DNA from: Cryoendolithus antarcticus
Taxonomy: Eukaryota > Ascomycota > Dothideomycetes > Cladosporiales > Cladosporiaceae
Length of the DNA stretch: 64,000 nt
Direction: 5' to 3'
Assembly: GCA_002077065.1 (NCBI GenBank)
Contig: NAJO01000008.1
Coordinates: 1,054,001-1,118,000 of the forward strand
Shown here piece by piece: positions 32,580 through 43,090 of the stretch. The position numbers and the translations under genes are program-made. The notes beneath the pieces were generated by a model, which was given only the letters and a program-made list of their open reading frames with translations, did no database searches and had not been told where the DNA came from. Positions within the stretch are counted from its first letter, which is position 1. Each line of letters opens with the position of its first letter.

Positions 32580-32862
32580 ATGCCGCGCGACGGATCCGGA
32601 GCTGGCGACAATGCCGAAGAGCTCGGCGAGACCAAGATCCACGGAGCTGGAGGAGAGGCTGTACGTCCTTTACCCTTGGTCCATGACATTCAAGCTTCTG
32701 ACCGTACTTCAGGGCTCCAAGGTCGACCGCTCAGACAAGGCAGCGCCGATGCCTTCCGAGGAGAAGGGAGATTCGATCGAGGGGATGAACGCTTCTGGTG
32801 GGGGAAACAAGATCACTGATTCCAGGAAGGGCGAGAGCAAGGTGCACAAGGATAATGAGTAG
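32580..32862 (+). CDS. Small hydrophilic protein, 76 aa, one intron
   Basis: Not recognised. Exon 1 (32580-32660, 27 codons) starts MPRDGSGAGDNAEELGE; exon 2 (32713-32862) ends KGESKVHKDNE and TAG. The intron 32661-32712 (52 bp) has GTACGT at its start, a CTGAC branch site and TTCAG at its end, and joins phase 0 to phase 0. The protein is rich in Gly, Asp, Ser and Lys, with no cysteine and no hydrophobic stretch, so it is likely disordered. Such proteins are often stress- or stage-regulated in fungi, which is only a guess. The unspliced frame would give a different basic C-terminus and is less likely. Confidence 0.55.
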
Positions 32863-33046
32863 CAAGGCTGATAGTAGGAACGGGCCAGTCTTGGAATCGT
32901 GGTCGTGGAGCAATTTTCGTAGCCTGTACAGTGTTCGGCTCGTCGACTCTCAGTCTTACAGGTGCCAGATCATCGCGTTCAGACAGACAGCCATGTCATT
33001 GCTGGGTTGCGGACTCTAAGATGTCCGGCAAGGCTCTGAAGGTAGC

Positions 33047-34521
33047 TTACACGACCCTTAGCGCAAAACCACCACCCTTCTCCTCCTCCTCTCGTCCCTT
33101 GAAGATCGAGCTGTAGTCCACCTCGCCCAATGCCGGTGCCTGCCCTCGCATCGGCGCGCTCGGACTAGCCATCCGTCTCCTCTTCTCCTGTCCAGCTTTC
33201 GAAGGGAACGTCGGGAACATAGCCGTAGGCTTCGGTCGTGGATCCTCAGTAAAGTACTTATGTCCCAGCATCTCCTTTGCGGTGGGTCGCTTGGTAGGGT
33301 CCAGCGATAATAGACTGTCAAGCAACGCCACGCCAGCATTCGTGAGGGTAGGGAATTTCGAGCGGACTACGCTCCCTTGCGCGGCACGTTGATTTGCCGG
33401 TAATCGTAGCGTCCTCGCATTCGGTAGGCGCTTGAAACCTGGCCAGGTGTCTTCGGAAGGTATGCCGCAGAGTTCAAAGATCTATTGTGCACATCAAATT
33501 AGGGTGGGATATATTGTACACGTCCTTTCCAGCCATGGGTGATATGACTGGGTGCGCGACTCACCTTACTCAACTGACCAACTTCGTTCTTCCCTTGCAG
33601 CAGCGGATGCTTGGTCAAGAGCTCACCAAAGATGCAGCCCAAACTCCAGAGATCGATGGCGGAGTTGTATTCGGTTGCGCCTAGCAGCAACTCTGGAGCT
33701 CGGTACCACAGCGTGACGACGAGCTGCGTGAGATTCTTCGGTGCTGGACTGCCGCAGAATCGCGCCATTCCGAAGTCTGCCAATTTGATCTCGCCACGGT
33801 TGTTCATAAGTATATTGCTTGTCTTGAGGTCGCGATGCAGGATCCAGTGGTCGTGCAGATACTCCACTGCGCTTCCAAGCTGTAGCGTGAGAGTCTTGAC
33901 CTCAGACGGCAGGAACGGGTCCTCCATCTCTTCTTGCAGCGTTTTGAGGTCGTGTTCGAGAAACTCCATGACCAAGTAAACGTCTCCCTTCGCATCACCT
34001 TCGCCCGTGACTACTTCGCGAAGATCCACTACGTGGCGATGCTTTGCAGCATTCAGGCATTGGATCTCGCGTAGGGCTGTGACTGGGAAGCCGCCGTCTC
34101 GCTGTGTGTCAAGCTTGAGCTTCTTGATCGCAACGATATCGCCTGTGGCTTCTTCGCGAGCTCTTGAGACGTAGCCATAGCTGCCTTCCTCGATGTGATT
34201 GAGTCGGTCGAAGGCTTCGACCGAGCGGCAGGGCTTCCAGGTTGGTGCATTGAAACGAAGGAGGTATCGCTCGCTGTCACCGTTGTCTGGCTGCTCTTCC
34301 TGGGGCGCAGCTTCTTGAACACGTCGTCGCTTGCTCGGCCGCTCTGTCGCGGGTTCGGAGTCTTGCTCACCATTGCCATTGATTGCGGTAGCTCGCTGCT
34401 GGGCCTGTTCCTCTGCTTTGCGTTGCTTCTCTGCCTTCAACCGCTTCTTCTCTTCCTTCTCGGCTTTCCGCAAGGCGTCCGCGGCGGCATCTTCTGCAGA
34501 GTCCGCCCATCTCGAGGTCAT
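33047..34521 (-). CDS. CDK11-like (PITSLRE-type) protein kinase
   Basis: Two exons (34521-33565, 33481-33047) around an 83-bp intron give 463 residues. The N-terminal 90 residues are a charged Lys/Glu/Gln coil beginning MTSRWADSAEDAAADAL. The kinase domain has the Gly loop EEGSYGYVSRA, VAIKKLKL (catalytic Lys), the cyclin-binding helix motif GGFPVTALREIQ (PITSLRE-like), EFLEHDLKTL, HRDLKTSNIL, DFG in LADFGMARF, and the activation segment VTLWYRAPELLLG. CDK11 kinases act with L-type cyclins in transcription and splicing (family knowledge). After the kinase domain comes a short tail with YSSIFKGREEEE. Start at 34521 is favoured over an open frame to 34614 because the family Met lies there. Confidence 0.9.
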
Positions 34522-34728
34522 GTTGCCTGTCCTGCCTGATCGCCTCCAGCGTTGGCATGTTAAATATTTGCGAAGCCGTCTAGATCCAGTACAATAATGG
34601 AAGAAGCGTGTCACGGAGGTGACGTCGGAGAAGGTGGAATTCGAGCTTCACATCTGCACCTTGCATATGGCCCCTTCTTTCGCAGGACCTTGCATATCTC
34701 TAGCGTGGACATCGTTCGGTGATACACG

Positions 34729-36393
34729 ATGAAAAGCAGTCTCACCCGAACGGCAAGATCTGTTCCACGAAATTTCCCTCGATGTGCAGCTCGATGCACC
34801 CGGATCGCCGGCGCAAGATGGAGCTCGACCTACGAAGACGGAGAACACAAGTGGTCAACGCCATTGGCCAAGCAGCTGGCTGAGGCGATTACAGTATGAG
34901 CATCCATCCGGGGTATCAGATCCAAGCTGAGAGATGCGCAGACTACTGGACCTATACCGGTCGCCTCGTTCATGCGACAATGCCTCACATCGGACCTAGG
35001 AGGCTACTACACATCCACATCTCCCTCCACGAGTGACCAGTTTGGAAGTAAGGGCGACTTTGTCACCTCACCAGAGATCTCACAAGTATTTGGCGAGCTC
35101 ATTGGCGTTTGGGTCGTGGCAGAATGGATCGCTCAGGGCAGGAGGAACGAGGGTGTGTACCTTATGGAGGTCGGTCCCGGAAGGGGTACACTTATGGATG
35201 ATATGCTACGGACTGTCCGCAACTTTCCGGACCTTGCGATGGCGATTGAGGCAGTCTACATGATCGAGGCTAGTCCGCGATTGAGAGAAGCTCAGCACAA
35301 GCTGCTATGTGGAGATAACGCCATGGAAGAGACTAGTATGGGGTGGCAAAGTGTGAGCAAGCATTCGAAGGAACTGAAGATTATCTGGACTGAGGACGTG
35401 AGATTCGTACCCAAAGATGGGAGCAAGACACCGTTCATCGTTGCCCATGAGTTCTTCGACGCATTGCCAATACACGTGTTCCAGAGTGTACCACCAGCAC
35501 CTCAGCCTGCAGACGGCGAAGGCACGATACAAACACCCACAGGACCTATCAAACCACAAAGAAGACTACCACAAGCTTCACAGCAAGCTCAATGGCGCGA
35601 GCTATTAGTCTCGCCCAAGCCACCGCATCGACTGGAAGAGGGACAGCCGGAATTCGAGTTGAGCCAGGCAAGAGCCTCGACACCTCACTCCATGTATCTA
35701 CCCGAGACCTCCTCTCGTTATAGGACTTTACAATCGAAAGCAGACGCCACCGTTGAGATCAGCCCCGAAAGCCAAGCATATCTTCGTGACTTCGCCGAAC
35801 GCATTGGTGGCTCGAATCCTGTCACCGAACCCCCGAAACCGGCCAGCATTCCGACACCCACTCGAACTGTAGCATCAGGTCCCGCACCGGAGCGCATTGC
35901 CAAACCATCCCCCTCGGGTGCAGCCCTGATCATCGACTACGGGCCTGCTACTACAGTTCCTGCGAATTCTCTTCGAGGCATTCGCTCTCACAATCTTGTC
36001 TCTCCCTTCGAATCACCCGGTACCACTGATCTGAGCGCTGATGTGGACTTCATCGCCCTCGCTGAGAGCGCTCTCAATGCCTCTCCAGGTGTTGAAGCAC
36101 ATGGACCCGTCGACCAGGCAAGGTTCTTGACTGCGATGGGAATACAGGAGCGCGCGGCGCAACTTGTCAAGCTGGCTGTGGATAAGGAAAGGGGCGGAAG
36201 TACAGGAACCGAGAAAGGTGAGCTTACCGAGAAAGTCAAGAGGATCGAGGGCGGCTGGAAGAGACTCGTCGACAATGGCTCCGAAGGCATGGGAAGCTTG
36301 TACAAAGTCCTGGCTATCGTGCCCTACAAGCCTGGTGAAGCCGGTGAAGCGCGACGCAGACCAGTCGGGTTTGGAGGCGACATAAAGCTCTAG
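34729..36393 (+). CDS. NDUFAF7/MidA mitochondrial protein arginine methyltransferase
   Basis: SAM-dependent enzyme that methylates a complex I core subunit arginine early in assembly. Two exons (34729-34893, 34942-36393) across a 48-bp GT-AG intron give 538 residues. The N-terminus MKSSLTRTARSVPRNFPR is a typical Arg/Ser-rich mitochondrial presequence. The junction restores EAITTGPIPVASFMRQCLTS, then GGYYTS, GDFVTSPEISQVFGELIGVW and the SAM motif LMEVGPGRGTLMDDMLR, with FIVAHEFFDALPIHVFQ further on. Long Pro/Gln/Thr-rich inserts (near 215-265 and 290-330) enlarge the domain. The end is GMGSLYKVLAIVPYKPGE. It is divergent from the kinase gene with 207 bp between starts. Confidence 0.94.
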
Positions 36394-36437
36394 ACTTTCC
36401 AAGACTGTGGTCTAGCTACACCTTGGTACTTGTACAC

Positions 36438-37162
36438 TCACGCCGCTGTGTTCGAAGATTTAGGCTTGGCTTTCCGCAGCATCGCCGTGAGGAAATACTC
36501 CTCTGCAGTCAGATCGGACAACTCCAGCTTCCCGATAGCCTCGAAGCCAGCCCTTTGGTACATTTGCCTAGCCACCGGCGTGGATTCGAGATACACGTCT
36601 TGCCCAGCCTCGTCTGCCAGCTCGAACTCTGCCGCTAGCAGCTTACCGGCAACACCCTTGCCCTGGAAGTCTGGATGCACAGCCATTGATGGCACATCTG
36701 CGATAAGTCAGCTTGGCCAAGTACCTAATCCCAGGGTACGCAAGACTCACACCACACTTGCTCCTTCCTCTCGCCAAGTACACTCTCCTTGAACCCGCCC
36801 ATCCTCTTTTCCATGACGTCCATGAAGGCCCGGTCCAAGAAAGCTGGGATCTCGATGTCCCCATCCCCGGCGTTCAGACTCGCAGCTCCAGCTTTCACAC
36901 TCTCAGGCGTGAAAATGCCACTGTAGCCTGCGATTCGACCAGTCTCAGAGTCGACCGCTTTGAACCAGAACTTTCCGGGGCCGTCAGCGCGAGCTCGGAA
37001 TCGAGTCTGTCTCCATGCCTCGGACTCGCGGGTTTGCTCCGGGGTGAAGGTGCGTGGGTCGCCGATGCGGAGGTTTAGGCCGTCGGTGAGGAAGGCGGCG
37101 GTGCCGATTGGGGTTAAGGCTTCGGCATCGGCGGAGGTGGCTTTTACTATCTCGAAGGGCAT
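36438..37162 (-). CDS. GNAT-family N-acetyltransferase
   Basis: Two exons (37162-36751, 36697-36438) around a 53-bp intron give 223 residues. The acetyl-CoA-binding motif A crosses the second exon as MAVHPDFQGKGVAGKLLAAE, with QGKGVA as the R/QxxGxG/A loop, followed by VYLESTPVARQMYQRAGFEAIG, a classic motif B. The first half (FEIVKATSADAEALTPIGTAAF) fits the GNAT alpha/beta start. The junction restores EQVWYVPSMAVHP. Substrate unknown; many fungal members act on small amines or antibiotics. Its stop is only 44 bp from the stop of the NDUFAF7 gene, so the two 3' ends must overlap or lie close. Confidence 0.88.
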
Positions 37163-38267
37163 GGTGGCGGGTTGTGTGAGGTAACTTTTGCTGGTGGTAT
37201 GTAAAGTGACTCGGACTCTCGAAACAGTCAGAGGATGGTGTGGATGCTAGGAGCTAAGTGACTGAAGCATTCGAGTAGAATATAAATGTAGACGACATTC
37301 ATATACATGTACATATATGCACTTCATTCGGCTGCCTGTTCGTGCTATCATACGTAGCACTGCAACGTGACTCCACGTACTCCGCTGGGCTGAACGGTTG
37401 TCGCTGGAACGTTCGCGCAATGCAGTGCTAATCTCGGATCCGGCGTTCGGAGTTCGTTTTAGAAGCAAGGTATTGACGATTTTATCAACATCACCGTTCA
37501 TCACTTCGACTTTAGTTCTGCGACCTTCCAAACCGACCCAGCTTGGACGTGTCAGGCAGGCTGCATCAGCGCACTGCACGACCGGCCTAGTGACGCGTAA
37601 GTTTACCGCCGTGTCGGCGCGTTCACGACTGTGACATTATGACCACCATTGACAGGGGCCTACCTTACATACTCGCAATCTACGAGACCACCGCGCCAAT
37701 ACCGTAATGGTACAGGAGTGCGACGGTCACCGATTCCGCAAAAGCTGAATTTGACGTTTGATCGCACTGCAATATGCAGTCAGGCTTCAGACAATTTACG
37801 TGACCGGCCAGGTACTCGGGATACGTGACGGGGTTTTGCAATGATCCAAACACCACGACATCGATACGGCTGCGTGTTGCTTAGGCTACGGAACTCCAAG
37901 GTCGACCACTCGTTGTCCTCAGTATGATCAAGCCGTCACGTGACTTGAGCGATAAGGTTCGACGGTCTTGCCGAAACTGGAAGCGTCCTCAAGTGACCGT
38001 GACAATCGCTCTTTTTGCTATTTGGCCATGCGAAGGCGAGGACGGCGTGGTAAGTGGCGGTCTCTTTGCGTCTCGACTACATAGAGTCCCTTCGGTCCCC
38101 CGTCTCTGATGCTGGATCATCGCAAGTTCCCACGCTCAAAGTGGTGTCAGGCAAAACGTCTTCTGTTCCACTCAAATCCAGTCTCGACCAGACTTACTGG
38201 TCCCACACACCATTCCACTACCAGCAGCATCATTCGATCGCCTGTAATACAACACCAGGCTGTCGGT
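37163..38267. promoter_or_regulatory. Divergent promoter region, GNAT / RING paralogue 2
   Basis: 1105 bp between divergent starts. A perfect TCACGTGA (E-box/Cbf1-type) lies at 37936-37943, about 325 bp upstream of the RING start. No gene is supported; the short frames overlap each other. Confidence 0.4.
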
Positions 38268-39332
38268 ATGCCGACGTTCACGCCACTGCCGCGCCGTTCG
38301 GAGCTCGTCCGCAAACCATACACCGTCGACATCTCCAACCTGTCATCCGACCACAGCGAGTGCCCCATTTGTAGATTGCCGCTGACCGAGGAGTGCGAGC
38401 CAATTCTGCTCCATGGCACGCACGCCTTCTGCAAGGAATGCATCTTGTCGTGGTTCCAGCGGAGCCGGAACTGTCCGCACTGCATACAGCCCGCATGGTC
38501 GCCACTCGGTCGTGAGAGCCAGCGCCTGGACCGCATGACCAGTCAGTACTTAAGCGTGGATCCGGATCATGTTGCTGATGACGTGCTCATCTTCGATGAA
38601 GATGTCATGATAGTCAGACACGATCTTAATCTTCAGGAAAGCGCCGTCAATGGCGCCATACGCGAGAGGGCAGAGAGAGCGACGACTGACGAGCAATTGG
38701 CGGAACTCCAACATGAGAAGTTATGGCTTCACACTAAGCGCGTCGCTCTAACAAAGTGGCGAGGCGAGATGTACAAGCATGCGCCTAACCGAGTGATCTG
38801 GTCTCCCGTCGAGTACCCGAGGGTGGACCGTATCCACGCTCGCGGTAGCCAGCACAGGCCCGTCAAGGTCCAATTGAGTCACGCTTTGCGAGCATTGGAC
38901 ATGGCTATTCGCAATGCTCCCATCGACAGCGATCCGAATATAGTGGTCCCCGAGCAAGTATGGTCGGTGCTCTCTCACCCGCTGAGATATACCGTTACGG
39001 GGGCTCTGGAGGACGCTGTTCGCGAAGTCAACGGTAGACGTATGAGTGCGTGGGAGCTCCATCAGCATATGCAGCGACGCGTGAACGAGCGAACACCTAG
39101 GCTGCTCGAGAGGGTGGCGCAAGGGAGGGAGGAGGCGCTTGTCATGCAAGGCTTCGTCGCCACACTGATCGTCCGTATTGTTGAAGCGCAGCAGAAGTGC
39201 AAGAACGTTAAGGGTCGTAGCCCGGCGAGGGTGATAGTCGAGGCTTCGGAGGTGCGGGAGCAGTTGCAAGGCAAGGTTGGACTTCAAATGATCGAGAACT
39301 TGGGCATGGCAAATGGAAGAGGCTGTACATAA
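38268..39332 (+). CDS. RING-finger protein, paralogue 2
   Basis: Single exon, 354 residues from MPTFTPLPRRSELVRK. The RING domain near 30-75 reads CPICRLPL, GTHAFCKECILSWFQ and CPHCIQP, a RING with C-x-H-x-x-x-C spacing like its paralogue at 12403-13377. The body has a coiled/helical region and the C-terminal block LLERVAQGREEALVMQGF, LIVRIVEAQQKCKNV, which matches the paralogue, then a 40-residue extension absent from it. A longer open frame upstream (to 38109) lacks family likeness. Ubiquitin ligase activity is inferred from the domain only. The paralogue lies 25 kb away on the other strand. Confidence 0.82.
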   Translation: MPTFTPLPRRSELVRKPYTVDISNLSSDHSECPICRLPLTEECEPILLHGTHAFCKECILSWFQRSRNCPHCIQPAWSPLGRESQRLDRMTSQYLSVDPDHVADDVLIFDEDVMIVRHDLNLQESAVNGAIRERAERATTDEQLAELQHEKLWLHTKRVALTKWRGEMYKHAPNRVIWSPVEYPRVDRIHARGSQHRPVKVQLSHALRALDMAIRNAPIDSDPNIVVPEQVWSVLSHPLRYTVTGALEDAVREVNGRRMSAWELHQHMQRRVNERTPRLLERVAQGREEALVMQGFVATLIVRIVEAQQKCKNVKGRSPARVIVEASEVREQLQGKVGLQMIENLGMANGRGCT

Positions 39333-39412
39333 GCTCTGCCCGCAGTGCTTGTGTTAGAGTTCGTAACAGGCAATTACCTCTTCGCGTCTTGCGACATTTG
39401 TCAGGTATTCCG

Positions 39413-40005
39413 CTATTTCTTGCCCTCTTCGTGATCAGGCTCTGTAGGCACCGCATCATACCATCCTCCCGCGATCTTCAGCTTCTCGTGATACTCGCCA
39501 TCCGTAGCAGCCGTGCTCTCTACAATATGTTCTTCGAGTGCGGCAACCGAGCTGAAGACTAGGTCAGGCGGAAATTCCTTGACACGCCGATAGTAAGCCG
39601 TGCGATCTGCGGCAGCTTCTTGGCAGTATGTGCAACCCAGGATCAGGTCTTTGTGATTGTCCAGCACGTCCTGGGCAGCGCGCCGAAGTGTTTCGGGATC
39701 TGAAATCCAGTCTGGCCTGGAGCGAATCTGGCAACTGTTCAGTGACCTGCTAGTTGGAACTATCCTGACACAGGGCTTATGTTTACCTCTTGCGCTTCTG
39801 CAATTAGTCGCTCCCGCGTCTTCTGACGCTCGGCTTCACCCAGTGCAGCGGCTTTTGCAGACATGGCTCTGATGCTCTCAGCATATGCACGTTGCTCTTC
39901 CTTGGGAGCACTTTTAAGAGCGTCCATAGTTTGCTTCCAAGTCTTCCGTTTAGGTGGTACTTGTATCTTGGGGAGAGGGCGGTCATCCTGAGGGTTCGGA
40001 GGCAT
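39413..40005 (-). CDS. Hypothetical protein, 177 aa
   Basis: Not recognised. Two exons (40005-39787, 39727-39413) around a 59-bp GT-AG intron join in phase. The start is MPPNPQDDRPLPKIQVPPK; the N-terminal half is Pro/Lys-rich then strongly charged helix (QTMDALKSAPKEEQRAYAES, EAERQKTRERLIAEAQE). The second half has CTYCQ, an isolated Cys pair, and EEHIVESTAATDGEYHEKL. It looks soluble with no membrane segment. The exon junction (AQE then IRSRPDW) keeps an aromatic/charged pattern that favours a real protein. The 12-bp repeats at 40091-40126 lie in its 5' leader. Confidence 0.55.
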
Positions 40006-40090
40006 GTTGATGTATGGGTGGTGTTTGTGTGGTGGCGGAAGAGTTGTGGTGAGTTTCCCTCGTCGCGAAGATCTTGCAAATGTGTATATG

Positions 40091-40126
40091 TGCAAGTGTA
40101 GGTGCAAGTATAGGTGCAAGTGATGA
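40091..40126. repeat. Three 12-bp imperfect tandem repeats
   Basis: Units of tgcaagtgtagg type, three copies with small changes, upstream of the gene starting at 40005 (minus). They probably lie in its leader or promoter. A longer, less regular run of the same kind extends left to about 40080. Confidence 0.7.
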
Positions 40127-40291
40127 CATGAATTGGAAGGTGCGACCGCGGTGCCCAGGATTGAATCAGATCATCCAAATCAGACTTCACCAGGTCAGAA
40201 TATAGCACTTCCCTCCACCTGCACATGGTGCGCTGGGTCACTTCTCAAATTGGGCATCGCCTATCTCACCAGTGCTGGCACGATTGTGGCT

Positions 40292-41287
40292 TCATCCACC
40301 TGCCCCGAATCTTTCCCTCGCCAAACCTCTCAACATCTCCATAGTCTTATCCTCCTTCCGTCTAAACTCAGCCACCTTCTCCTCCCTTTCCACCGCCCTC
40401 GCTCTAAGAACCTCCTCTTTCCTGATCTCCCTCTCACTTTGCTTACGCTGGTTCTTCTGCACCTCAGCTTTGTACTCTTCCACTCCAGTCGCGCCGAGAA
40501 GATCGCTTTCTGGGACTTCGGCTACCCCAGCATCTTTCGACTCGGCAAAAGTCTTGTTGGAGAAGGCTTGCTCTCGACGTTTCTCGATCTGGCGATCGTG
40601 GGTGCCTGCAGCAGCGCGAGGTGTAAGCTCGTCGAGCCGAGATTGAGCGTTCGAGCGCTCTTCTTTGCGTTCGAGCTTGCGCATGGTGTTTTGATGCTCG
40701 CGGTCGCCGGTCTCGAGCTCGCGTCGTAGCTGGAGTTCCTGAGTTGTTGGTGCTTGAGGTCCAGGGCGTGACCCTGCTGGGAGTGAGGGACCGAACCCAT
40801 CATCATCATCATCCCCTCCATCGTCGCTCTCCTCCTCTTGAGCGTCCGTCTTCGAGATCCTCGCAGCTTGCCGGTTGTCAGTCGTGTGCGGTCGAGCGTT
40901 CACACGCGATTCACTCCGCTCTTCCGCTGCATGCGCGTCCGCCCTCTCCTTCGTCTTAGGATCATACCAGCCTTCTGATAGCTCACATCGGTTCCACTTT
41001 CCCATGAAGCTTTTCCACCGTCCCTTCGCCTCAGTCTCGCTCAGACTGGACAGCTCAAGCTGCTTCTGCAAGTCCAAGTAGTCCGCAAAGAGGGTGAAGT
41101 AAGCATCATAGTCCCGTTTGCGGAGCTGTGACTGCCCAAAAGGAAGTCTCACTGGCTTTACTGTCTCGCCGCGGTTGACACGATGATTGTGAGGAGAGCG
41201 CGAGCGACGCTGTGTCGATGAGCCAATGACGTTGTCTCGCTCATCACGATGACGATGCCTCCTGCCGTCAGACGATGTCGATTCCAT
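40292..41287 (-). CDS. Charged coiled-coil protein, SCI1/HEL117-like
   Basis: Single exon, 331 residues. The N-terminus is Arg/His/Ser-rich (RSRSPHNHR). A middle block, DYDAYFTLFADYLDLQKQL then RWKSFMGKWNRCELSEGWYD, resembles the core of plant style cell-cycle inhibitor 1-type proteins and of fungal proteins often mislabelled RNA helicase HEL117. Next come an Asp-rich tract and FGPSLP, then a long Arg/Glu/Lys coiled coil (LERKEERSNAQSRLDELTPR, KKRREQAFSNKTFA, EYKAEVQKNQRKQSEREIRK). It ends EMLRGLARERFGAGG. A role in RNA processing or cell-cycle control is only inference. The helicase label is not justified: no helicase motif is present. Confidence 0.6.
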   Translation of the reverse strand: MESTSSDGRRHRHRDERDNVIGSSTQRRSRSPHNHRVNRGETVKPVRLPFGQSQLRKRDYDAYFTLFADYLDLQKQLELSSLSETEAKGRWKSFMGKWNRCELSEGWYDPKTKERADAHAAEERSESRVNARPHTTDNRQAARISKTDAQEEESDDGGDDDDDGFGPSLPAGSRPGPQAPTTQELQLRRELETGDREHQNTMRKLERKEERSNAQSRLDELTPRAAAGTHDRQIEKRREQAFSNKTFAESKDAGVAEVPESDLLGATGVEEYKAEVQKNQRKQSEREIRKEEVLRARAVEREEKVAEFRRKEDKTMEMLRGLARERFGAGG

Positions 41288-41746
41288 TGCGCTTATGTAC
41301 TATAAGAATGCGTTGTAAAGTATTGTGTAATGAGGAGTACAAAGAAACTCAGATATTACCGGCAACGCACCGTGGAAGAAGGCGCGCGAAAGGTGACTGG
41401 CTCGTTGCGCTGTGCGGCAAACAGCATCTATCTCTCAAGTACATTGGGAAGTAAGGAATGGACCTCTTGCCAAGACCCTTGTCATAGCATCCATCATATG
41501 AACGGTGCTTGCTGACCTCTGCGTTGTGCTGTGTTGTCGAAGTGGAGTGATATTTGGGTTCGGCTAACTTACCCCATCAGGCTATTCCGTCCCGAAACTC
41601 TCGGACAAAACTACGTCCGGCCCCGAGACTAGCTTTCGAACCCACACACCAAAAATGCCCAAGTCGACAACGACGATACAGGACGCAATACTCGACTATG
41701 TGGAACCAAATAAAAGGTATCGCACGCCTATCAGCAGCAAAAGCGA
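41288..41746. other. Intergenic stretch between SCI1-like gene and tRNA
   Basis: 459 bp upstream of the SCI1-like start and downstream of the tRNA gene (both minus). Apart from the likely Pol III terminator just after the tRNA it shows no gene or repeat. Confidence 0.35.
41738..41742 (-). terminator. Pol III terminator after tRNA-Ala
   Basis: A run of T (AAAA on the plus strand) follows the tRNA 3' end by about five bases, as expected of RNA polymerase III termination. Confidence 0.6.
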
Positions 41747-41841
41747 TGGACTCACGGGGATTTGAACCCCGGACCATTCACATGCAATTTCCGACAGGAA
41801 GAGAATGCGAAGCGAATATCATACCCCTAGACCATAAGCCC
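41747..41841 (-). tRNA. tRNA-Ala (anticodon CGC), with intron
   Basis: A full cloverleaf is readable on the minus strand. The acceptor stem is GGGCTTA at 5' paired with TGAGTCC at 3', with A73 after it. The D arm region is GTCTAGGGGTATGAT. The anticodon stem TTCGC pairs with GTGAA and the loop is T-T-CGC-A-[intron]-T, so the anticodon is CGC, for alanine codon GCG. The T arm is CGGGG-TTCAAAT-CCCCG. A 23-nt intron sits one base 3' of the anticodon, as in nuclear tRNAs. The G3:U70 pair, the main alanine identity element, is present, which supports the anticodon reading. The B box GGTTCAAATCC is near-consensus. Confidence 0.93.
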
Positions 41842-42023
41842 TCGATGATGATTGTCGGATCTAACGGTTTATCATACCGTAACACGATCTCGAGGTTCGG
41901 CATCGTCGACAGGGCGATGCCGATCGAGCAATGGGCCCAGGTTGACCAGAGATATCGAGAGAGTCGTAATGTACAGTATGAATGACACAACTTCATGAAC
42001 ATGCTGACCTGCCCCTACAGGCT

Positions 42024-43090
42024 CTAGAATATCGCCAACGCATTCGGCGGGCTCGCAACCCCACCCGGCACATTACAAACCTCACTCGTCAAAAAAAACT
42101 CCCACCTCCCTTCCTTCTGACAGATCTCCCCCAGCTTCTCCAAATCAAACAACTCCCCAATCGGCATCCCCCACCCCCCAAGCATAACCTCATGACAACT
42201 CCACTCCTGCTGCGTAGGCCACGCCTCCCAGCTCGGATGATCGCCCGCGCAGGCGCTGAAATTGCTCCACATGAATTCCAGCATCTCCTCGCTCTGCTCC
42301 ACGCCCGCGAACTGTGGTTTCGGGTGTCTGTCACGGAGGGCGCTGATCTCATCACGTGAGAGGGCGTTGTAGGCGGCCATGTAGCCGGAGCGGACAAAGA
42401 GGATGTCGCCGAACTTGATCTCTGTGCCTTGCGCTTTGGCGACGGCGCGGAGGTCGGAGACCGAAATCGAGGAGGTCTTGAAGGCGTCATGAGACTTGTT
42501 GTTGGCGAGTCGCCAGGAGTGGTAGTCGAGGAGAATGCCACGGCCAACTATCCCTTGCTCACTCCAGGCGTGGATTCCGTTTTGCGTTGTCTTGGGCTTG
42601 CCATTGGTGCCGTGAATATCGTCTATAGTCACACCGTTGTAAAATACTGCTTCCTTCTGGTAGCCGAAGTGGCGGAAGCCGTCCCATTGGGAAGAAGACT
42701 GTGCTGAAAGTCAGGATCACGCCAGCTACGACTACTCAATAGCACGCACCTGCGTATTGAACGTCCACACATCATCGTTGACGACGCGTGGTGCCTTATG
42801 AATGATCTCTTTGTGGAATTCTTGACGGCCGAAGAAGGGTAGATCGCCCTGTGCATCAAGCGGCCAGTTCAGAGAGACGCGATCGCCAGTCTTGATGAGG
42901 GAAGCTGCAGATGCGACTATGTCCTTGGTGAGCCGATTGAGCGTGCCGAGCTCATCTTTGGGCCCGTATCTACGAGAGTGTAAGAGGCGAACGTAGCACA
43001 AGGTGTACTAAATTTGACTTACAGTCCCCAAGCATTGTGATGCGGACCTTTCTTGTCGAGCGGAAGCTCTGAGAACTTCGGGATACTCAT
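42024..43090 (-). CDS. Cyclase-family metal-dependent hydrolase
   Basis: Member of the cyclase/kynurenine-formamidase-like superfamily (Pfam Cyclase); fungal members of this length have mostly unknown substrates. Three exons (43090-43023, 42969-42750, 42698-42024) with 53- and 51-bp introns give 320 residues. Start MSIPKFSELPLDKKGPHHN. Family blocks are YGPKDELGTLNRLT, TGDRVSLNWPLD, the metal-site region QWDGFRHFGYQ across the second junction, GVTIDDIHG, GRGILLDYHSW, IKFGDILFVRSGY, SCHEVMLGGWGMPIGELFDLE and the end TSEVCNVPGGVASPPNALAIF. Key His residues for metal binding are presumed in the QWDGFRHFG block. It is divergent from the RCC1 gene. Confidence 0.9.
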
